DNA of 36,354 bases, taken from contig ONLK01000015.1 of NCBI GenBank assembly GCA_900318615.1, positions 1 to 36,354 on the forward strand, written 5' to 3'. This stretch comes from an uncultured Eubacteriales bacterium (GTDB taxonomy: Bacteria > Bacillota > Clostridia > Lachnospirales > Lachnospiraceae). The position numbers and the translations under genes were made by a program. Positions 31,670 through 36,354 of this stretch are shown here, piece after piece (position 1 is the first letter of the stretch; each line of letters begins with the position of its first letter). Below the pieces are notes generated by a model. It searched no databases and was not told the DNA's origin. It saw only the letters and a program-made list of their open reading frames with translations.

Positions 31670-32320
31670 ATGAGCGACAATTTTGACCGTACGGTAGAGG
31701 ATATTCTGAAAAGCCTGGATAGCCTGGAATATGTGAAGTCGACGGATATTCCGGATATTAATTTATATATGGATCAGGTGACTACCTTTATGGAGGAACA
31801 TCTTCAGGCAAACCGCCGTTATGAGGATGATAAAATCCTGACGAAAACAATGATCAACAATTATGCAAAAAATAAACTTCTGCCGGCACCGGACAAAAAG
31901 AAATATTCGAAGGAACATATCATCGTTCTGATTTTTATTTATTACTGGAAGGGTTTTCTTTCGCTGAGCGATATTTCCGGGCTGCTGCATCCTCTGACGG
32001 CGGAGTATTTCAACCGTCAGAGCGGAATGAGTCTGAAGGATATCTATGATGCTGCTTTTCAGTTTTCAAACGAAAAGATTGACCGCCTGAAGGATGAAAT
32101 TCGTGAAGAGGCATCCTCTGCTCATGCCGCCTTTACGGATGCTCCTGCCGATAAACAGTATGATCTGCAGCTTTTCTCTCTGATCTGCAGCCTGACCATG
32201 GATGTCTACTACAAAAAGAAAGCCATTGAGAAGCTCATTGATACACGCTACCGGGATGAAATACCGGAAAAGCTTCGAAAAGCGGATGAAAAAATCCGCA
32301 AGGATGAAAAAATCCGCTAA
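31670..32320 (+). CDS. DUF1836 domain protein
   Basis: A 216-residue protein of the DUF1836 family, common in Firmicutes and usually thought to be a MerR-like or DNA-binding regulator. The motif LTKTMINNYAKNKLLPAPDKKKYSKEHI reads like a winged-helix recognition region, followed by a helical part (YWKGFLSLSDISGLL). The C-terminus repeats DEKIRKDEKIR, which at DNA level is an iterated GCGGATGAAAAAATCCGC hairpin unit just before the stop. The RBS is GAGGTG. No target is evident. It ends in a bidirectional terminator shared with the yerC-like gene. Confidence 0.85.
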   Translation: MSDNFDRTVEDILKSLDSLEYVKSTDIPDINLYMDQVTTFMEEHLQANRRYEDDKILTKTMINNYAKNKLLPAPDKKKYSKEHIIVLIFIYYWKGFLSLSDISGLLHPLTAEYFNRQSGMSLKDIYDAAFQFSNEKIDRLKDEIREEASSAHAAFTDAPADKQYDLQLFSLICSLTMDVYYKKKAIEKLIDTRYRDEIPEKLRKADEKIRKDEKIR

Positions 32321-32348
32321 AAACGCGGATGAAAAACCAATGATAAAA

Positions 32349-32406
32349 AGCCGCAGGTCGGGCGAAGACATCTTTTCGATGTGCTCCGCTTCCTGCGGCT
32401 TTGTTT
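32349..32406. terminator. Bidirectional terminator between DUF1836 and yerC-like genes
   Basis: AGCCGCAGG (32349-32357) pairs with CCTGCGGCT (32392-32400), enclosing a smaller ACATC/GATGT hairpin. Plus-strand reading continues TTGTTT and minus-strand reading TTTTTATC, suiting both converging genes. Confidence 0.8.
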
Positions 32407-32435
32407 CAATCTTTCTTTTTCTTTTCCTGTACTTT

Positions 32436-32732
32436 TCAGGCCTCTTCCTTCCTCATTCTGGAAAAAACCATATTGTAGCCGTCGCTGCCATACAGCAAAG
32501 AACGGTTCACACGGCTGATGGTGGCGGTTGATGCGCCGGTTTTTTCTGCTATGTCCAGATAGGTTTTCCCCTCTGTCAGCATTTTTGCTACTTCGAAACG
32601 CTGGGACAGGGACTGCAGTTCGTTGACTGTACAGACATCCTCAAAAAACTTATAGCATTCTTCTCTGTCCCTGAGCTGAAGAACGGCATCGAAAAGTTCA
32701 TCTACAGCTTCGTTTCTGATCTCCTTACCCAT
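32436..32732 (-). CDS. yerC: YerC/YecD family TrpR-related protein
   Basis: A 98-residue regulator-like protein with a TrpR-type helix-turn-helix: LQSLSQRFEVAKMLTEGKTY, then IAEKTGASTATISRVNRSL as recognition helix. The tail GYNMVFSRM is typical of YerC. Relatives in Firmicutes are annotated as TrpR-like but do not clearly respond to tryptophan. GGGAG lies 4 bases before the ATG. It converges on the DUF1836 gene and is preceded by the end of the SH3b lipoprotein gene. Confidence 0.9.
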   Translation of the reverse strand: MGKEIRNEAVDELFDAVLQLRDREECYKFFEDVCTVNELQSLSQRFEVAKMLTEGKTYLDIAEKTGASTATISRVNRSLLYGSDGYNMVFSRMRKEEA

Positions 32733-32799
32733 GAATCTCCCTGTTTTCTCCTTTTAGTATCAGATGAAAGCGGTATTTGTATGCGTTTTTTGCGCACCC

Positions 32800-32822
32800 A
32801 AAACGGCGCGATCATCGTGCCG
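32800..32822 (-). terminator. Probable terminator of the first SH3b lipoprotein gene
   Basis: On the minus strand CGGCACGAT/ATCGCGCCG forms a near-perfect stem with a tight loop, followed by TTTT then GGG. The short T-run makes it weak. Confidence 0.45.
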
Positions 32823-32849
32823 CACCCATTCATATATTAAATTCACACA

Positions 32850-34433
32850 TCAATATCCGGTTACATTCGTTGCGTACAGTGTTCCGTCGTTGGATGCCTC
32901 GGAGGCATTAAGAGATATATCAACATAGACGCCGTCATAAATTCCATCCGTCGAGCTTACCGCCGCATCCCCGTAATAAACAGTATATTCCTTGCCGTCA
33001 TCGGTAATCACCGTCATGGTATCCGTGCCGGCCGATTCTACCGTACCGCTGACATGGCTGACGGACGAACCCGATCCGCTGTTCGTTCCGGAATTTGAGG
33101 AATTTCCGGAATTAGAAGTATTGCCGGTATTAGAAGTATTGCTTCCTGTGTTGGATCCTGCCGCCGAACTGTCGCTGGTCAGATAAGCCTTGGAAACATA
33201 GCCGGTGGTTCCATTCACATTTACAATGTACCAGTTGTCTGTTTCTCCGACTACGGTTACGGAATTGCCCGTGCTGAGCGAGCTGATTACGGAACTGTCC
33301 GTGCCCGGATTGGAGCGGATGTTGACACCATCCGTCGCGTAGAGCGTCGCTGAACTTCCGTAGCTGGTGGCCGTGTTCAGTTCTGCGGAAGAAGATGAAC
33401 TTCCGGACGCATTGGTTTCGGAAGAGGAAGCCGTTGTTGTCTGTGCTGCCGAGCCGCCGGCTGTCAGAAGATCCTTGCGGATATATCCGGTTGTCCCGTT
33501 GATGCTGACCTTGTACCAGTTGGCTGTCTCGCCGACGACAGAAACCGAAGCATCTTTATCCAGCGTTGTCACAAGAGCCGCATCCGTCCCCGGCTGCTGG
33601 CGGACGTTGGTAATATCCATCGTTTTCAGTGAAACCGAATTGTATGTCTTCTCGGTTTTCAGCTCCGCCTGTGCGGTAGTATCGGTTTGCGTTTTCGCTG
33701 TTTCGCTGGTTTTCTGGGTTGTTCCTACCAGCTTCTCACTTGTAATCTGCTTGAGTGTTTCATCCTTGAGTACACGGAAGCTGTCCACAGAATCCTCTAC
33801 GGATTTCAGAAGCGTTTTGTTATCATCCGTGACCGTTCCGGTGATCACATAGGCCTGATCCGTTGCAATGATGGCATAGGTGTCGGAATAAGCCCACATT
33901 CTTTCATTCGCGTTGAACTTAATCACATACTTGTACACATTGACATTGTTCAGCGCATTGTTCGTGAAACTTTCGATTTCATAGGCGTTGTCTGAGGTAT
34001 ACTGGCTGTCCAGATCCCTCTTCAGACTGTCCTCGCTGGTGCTTACCTTCAGACTCTGCATGGCGGCGGCCGTTGTCGCGTGCTGGATGTTGATGATTGC
34101 CTTGCTTCCGCTCTGGAAAACTCTCATCTCATCCGTATCCTGTGTCACCTTCCAGGTATTATCCGGCAGGGTGATTTTGACGGATCCGTCCTTGGATGTA
34201 TAGTCGACGGACGTTATCAGCTTTTCCGTTTCGGTGACTGTTTCCTTCTCCGTAACCGCTTCTGTCTCCCTGACCGCCGCGGCTGTTGTTGTCTGCGGCT
34301 GGGTTTCCGTTGTTCTGGAAGTGGTTACCGTGTTGTCCGCTCTCTGCCCGCAGCCGGCGAGTATTAATGAAGTTATAAGAACAGCCGGCAGAAGCATGCC
34401 GCTATTCCTGAACCATCTGTTTTTGTTTTCCAT
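32850..34433 (-). CDS. SH3b-domain lipoprotein (two SH3 domains)
   Basis: A 527-residue exported lipoprotein: signal peptide with lipobox LILAGC (Cys28), then a Thr/Glu-rich linker. A domain of about 150 residues (VKITLPDNTWKVTQDTDEM to SVEDSVDSFRVL) resembles PsbP-like lipoprotein modules. Two bacterial SH3 domains follow (TNVRQQPGTDAALVTTL...GTTGYIRKDLL and VNIRSNPGTDSSVISSL...GTTGYVSKAYL). After a Ser/Asn/Gly/Thr linker comes a final beta-rich domain (TMTVITDDGKEYTVYYGD). The SH3 pair suggests binding to cell-wall peptide. No catalytic domain is seen. The ATG at 34433 has GGAGG 8 bases upstream; the longer frame upstream has no RBS. Paralogue next door. Confidence 0.85.
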   Translation of the reverse strand: MENKNRWFRNSGMLLPAVLITSLILAGCGQRADNTVTTSRTTETQPQTTTAAAVRETEAVTEKETVTETEKLITSVDYTSKDGSVKITLPDNTWKVTQDTDEMRVFQSGSKAIINIQHATTAAAMQSLKVSTSEDSLKRDLDSQYTSDNAYEIESFTNNALNNVNVYKYVIKFNANERMWAYSDTYAIIATDQAYVITGTVTDDNKTLLKSVEDSVDSFRVLKDETLKQITSEKLVGTTQKTSETAKTQTDTTAQAELKTEKTYNSVSLKTMDITNVRQQPGTDAALVTTLDKDASVSVVGETANWYKVSINGTTGYIRKDLLTAGGSAAQTTTASSSETNASGSSSSSAELNTATSYGSSATLYATDGVNIRSNPGTDSSVISSLSTGNSVTVVGETDNWYIVNVNGTTGYVSKAYLTSDSSAAGSNTGSNTSNTGNTSNSGNSSNSGTNSGSGSSVSHVSGTVESAGTDTMTVITDDGKEYTVYYGDAAVSSTDGIYDGVYVDISLNASEASNDGTLYATNVTGY

Positions 34434-34546
34434 ATATATATCCTCCAATACTGCTTTCATGATAACACCTGCTCCCGTACTCGCGCAAGTTTTAGCCGGC
34501 GATTTAACTTCTGCGTATAAAGTTGTAAATGAATTGTAACAGACAC

Positions 34547-34570
34547 AAAAGGGGAGCAACAAAGCTCCCC
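34547..34570 (-). terminator. Intrinsic terminator of the second SH3b lipoprotein gene
   Basis: On the minus strand GGGGAGC (34570-34564) pairs with GCTCCCC (34557-34551) over a 6-base loop, followed by TTTTG. Confidence 0.75.
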
Positions 34571-34638
34571 AGTGCCATCCTGTCTATTCAGCTGTTCTCC
34601 GCCGTCCAAAGCCCTTCCATCCAGATGCCATATCCTGA

Positions 34639-35442
34639 TTACGAATTGGAAACAAGGTTCGCATTAATGTAGCCGGATGTGCCGTCATACGTTACCTGAA
34701 GCCAGCCATCCTCCGTGCTGCCGGTGACGGTCACCGTCGCGCCCTCCGGGATGGATCCGATCGCATCACTGTCCACGCTGGCATCGCTTCGGATGTTCAC
34801 TTCCGTGTTCGTGGTTACGCTGTAGTGATCGGATGTATCCTGGCCGCCGTCCGCATACTGTGCATTGATTTTCGCCCGTTCCTCCTCCGACTTTGGTTCA
34901 ACAACGGTCTCAGACAGAGTATCCTTATGTACGTAGCCTGTCAGCGTATCATCTCCATCCGCCTTGGAGATCACATACCAGCTCGGCGTTTCTCCCGTAA
35001 CGGTTACTTTCTCGCCCTGATCAAAGGAGCTGATGATATTTTCACTGCTTTCCGTGCTCGGAGTCTGGCGTATGTTCATATCATCCTTCGCATAATACGT
35101 GCGGGGTGCATCAAATTCGCTTTCCTTCTCCTTCTCTTCGCTTTCGGAAAGATCCGGATAGGTTTTCACCGTCTCCGATTCCGTAACCGCCTCCGTTACG
35201 TTTTCTGTAGCCGGCTCCGTAAACACCGGAGTCTTTTTTACGGTTTGCACCTTTGCTTCCGTTACAGCTTCCGTAACTGCTTCGCTCTCCGTGACGATCT
35301 GAACCTTCTTCTCTGTCCCGGTCTGTGCCGTCGTGGCCGGTTCGGAGCTGGCTGTTCCCTCGCCGGCCCGCTTGCCGCAGCCTGCCAGTACGAACGCCGC
35401 CAGTGCAGCTGCCAGTCCTATTTTCACTATTTCCTTTTTCAT
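34639..35442 (-). CDS. SH3b-domain lipoprotein (two SH3 domains, Thr/Glu-repeat linker)
   Basis: A 267-residue lipoprotein with signal and lipobox VLAGC (Cys22). The linker, about residues 40-110, is built of AVTEAVTEA-like Thr/Glu/Val repeats. Two SH3b domains follow (MNIRQTPSTESSENIISSF...TGYVHKDTL and VNIRSDASVDSDAIGSI...SGYINANLV). The second SH3 domain ends at the C-terminus. The ATG at 35442 has GGAGG 7 bases upstream. It is probably a shorter duplicate of the gene at 32850, lacking its middle and final domains. It has its own terminator, so the two are likely separate transcripts. Confidence 0.87.
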   Translation of the reverse strand: MKKEIVKIGLAAALAAFVLAGCGKRAGEGTASSEPATTAQTGTEKKVQIVTESEAVTEAVTEAKVQTVKKTPVFTEPATENVTEAVTESETVKTYPDLSESEEKEKESEFDAPRTYYAKDDMNIRQTPSTESSENIISSFDQGEKVTVTGETPSWYVISKADGDDTLTGYVHKDTLSETVVEPKSEEERAKINAQYADGGQDTSDHYSVTTNTEVNIRSDASVDSDAIGSIPEGATVTVTGSTEDGWLQVTYDGTSGYINANLVSNS

Positions 35443-35522
35443 TATAATAACCTCCGCTATGAACAATTGCTCTGTGAAATTCTATTATCTCTCCTGCAAA
35501 ATTCAGGTAAAAACTTTTTTAT

Positions 35523-35551
35523 ATATTAGCATGAGTCACCCGCAAATACAA
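35523..35551 (-). promoter_or_regulatory. Candidate promoter of the second SH3b lipoprotein
   Basis: On the minus strand TTGTAT (35551-35546) and TAATAT (35528-35523) are 17 bases apart; both boxes are imperfect. Confidence 0.4.
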
Positions 35552-35589
35552 GCTGACAGCCGGAAGCGATTCTTAAAATTGAGTTTAGA

Positions 35590-35618
35590 TTGAAGGAATA
35601 TTTTCCGCGTGTTATAAT
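35590..35618 (+). promoter_or_regulatory. lepB: Promoter of lepB
   Basis: TTGAAG (35590-35595) and a perfect TATAAT (35613-35618) are 17 bases apart, about 45 bases before the ATG. Confidence 0.75.
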
Positions 35619-35662
35619 GAGAAAGATATTTTTACGTATGATGAGGAAGGAATTTTCACACT

Positions 35663-36354
35663 ATGAAGATGCAAAAGAACTTACCGGATGTGAACGAAGC
35701 TGCGGATTCTGCCGGGAAGGCGGCGGCTTCTCAAAAATCAGGTCCCATGCACGAAATTCTAAGCTGGATTGAAGTGATTGTGATTGCTGTCGTGCTGGCT
35801 CTGGTGATCACCCAGTTCATAATCATAAATGCGACCGTGCCCAGCGGTTCCATGGAAAATACCATTCACCCGGGCGACCGTCTGATCGGCCTGCGTCTGA
35901 CTTATAAATTCTCCGATCCGCAGCGGGGCGACATTGTCGTCTTCCGATACCCGGTAGACGCCGCACAGGGAAAGAAAACCAATTATATCAAGCGCATCAT
36001 CGGTCTTCCCGGAGAAACGGTAGAAATTAAGGATGCCAAAATCATCATCACGGATGCGGACGGCAATCAGGAAACCCTCGATGAACCCTATCTGAAGGAA
36101 ACCTGGACCGTGCGAAATGACGGATATACCTTCCACGTACCGGAAGGCTGCTATCTGATGCTGGGCGATAACCGCAATAATTCATCGGACGCGCGCTACT
36201 GGGCGCAGAAAGCCCTGGAAAACATTCCGGGTATTTCAGATGAAGAGGCAGAGAGCCTGCAGTACGTGAAGCGCAGTCAGATTCTCGGGAAAGCCTATTT
36301 CCGCTACTGGCCTCTGAACCATATCTCTACTCTGTACAAGAACACCGTATCCTA
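35663..36354 (+). CDS. lepB: Signal peptidase I (3' end cut by window edge)
   Basis: 230 codons are open to the right edge. A hydrophilic N-terminus of about 33 residues precedes one transmembrane helix (WIEVIVIAVVLALVITQFII, about residues 35-54). The catalytic Ser63 lies in VPSGSMEN and the general-base Lys110 in YIKRIIGLPGE. LGDNRNNSSDARYW is the box E motif, with an insertion after it (ENIPGISDEEAESLQ). The enzyme cleaves Sec signal peptides outside the membrane. GGAAGGA lies 11 bases before ATG. Only the last few residues seem to be missing. Confidence 0.95.
   Translation, partial: MKMQKNLPDVNEAADSAGKAAASQKSGPMHEILSWIEVIVIAVVLALVITQFIIINATVPSGSMENTIHPGDRLIGLRLTYKFSDPQRGDIVVFRYPVDAAQGKKTNYIKRIIGLPGETVEIKDAKIIITDADGNQETLDEPYLKETWTVRNDGYTFHVPEGCYLMLGDNRNNSSDARYWAQKALENIPGISDEEAESLQYVKRSQILGKAYFRYWPLNHISTLYKNTVS

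Overview
The window looks like chromosomal DNA of a low- to mid-GC Firmicute of class Clostridia, probably a Lachnospiraceae-like gut anaerobe. This is inferred from the gene families: a SufCBDSU operon with SufU in place of SufE/SufA, DUF1836, a YerC/TrpR-like regulator, PcrA, SbcCD, two RumA/RlmD-type methyltransferases and paired SH3b lipoproteins. It also fits the AGGAGG-type ribosome binding sites and consensus sigma-A promoters. I saw no rRNA, tRNA, CRISPR array, integrase or intact insertion sequence.

Region 1 (1-5300, minus strand) is a flavoprotein/oxidoreductase operon led by a TetR regulator. The order of transcription is tetR, aldo/keto reductase, flavin reductase-like protein, flavodoxin, LtrA-like membrane protein, Fe-S/FMN reductase, and a lipoprotein joining flavodoxin to a cyclophilin-like domain (cut by the left edge). 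A consensus promoter flanked by two near-identical palindromes suggests autorepression. Two members are broken: the aldo/keto reductase by an in-frame TAG and ltrA by an internal frameshifting deletion.

Region 2 (5300-6500) holds a SymE-like toxin gene followed by a wrecked cell-wall hydrolase. The hydrolase has lost its N-terminal half and carries a 16-bp tandem duplication that breaks its SH3 tail.

Region 3 (6500-10700) has an RNA uracil methyltransferase, a PflX-type radical SAM protein and a secreted protein of unknown function. It is unusually rich in short direct repeats, including two unrelated 14-bp tandem arrays.

Region 4 (10700-17600) is the complete iron-sulfur assembly operon sufC-B-D-S-U, with a consensus promoter and a candidate Rrf2/IscR-like operator. 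Upstream lies a gene fusing a YbaK aminoacyl-tRNA deacylase-like domain to a PfkB sugar kinase.

Region 5 (17600-32800) is mostly housekeeping: a membrane-anchored protein, glyA, a MATE exporter with a histidine phosphatase, an rlmD-sbcD-sbcC operon, a small acidic membrane protein, pcrA with a small partner gene, a DUF1836 protein and YerC.

Region 6 (32800-36354) encodes two paralogous SH3b lipoproteins and the start of lepB (signal peptidase I), cut by the right edge.
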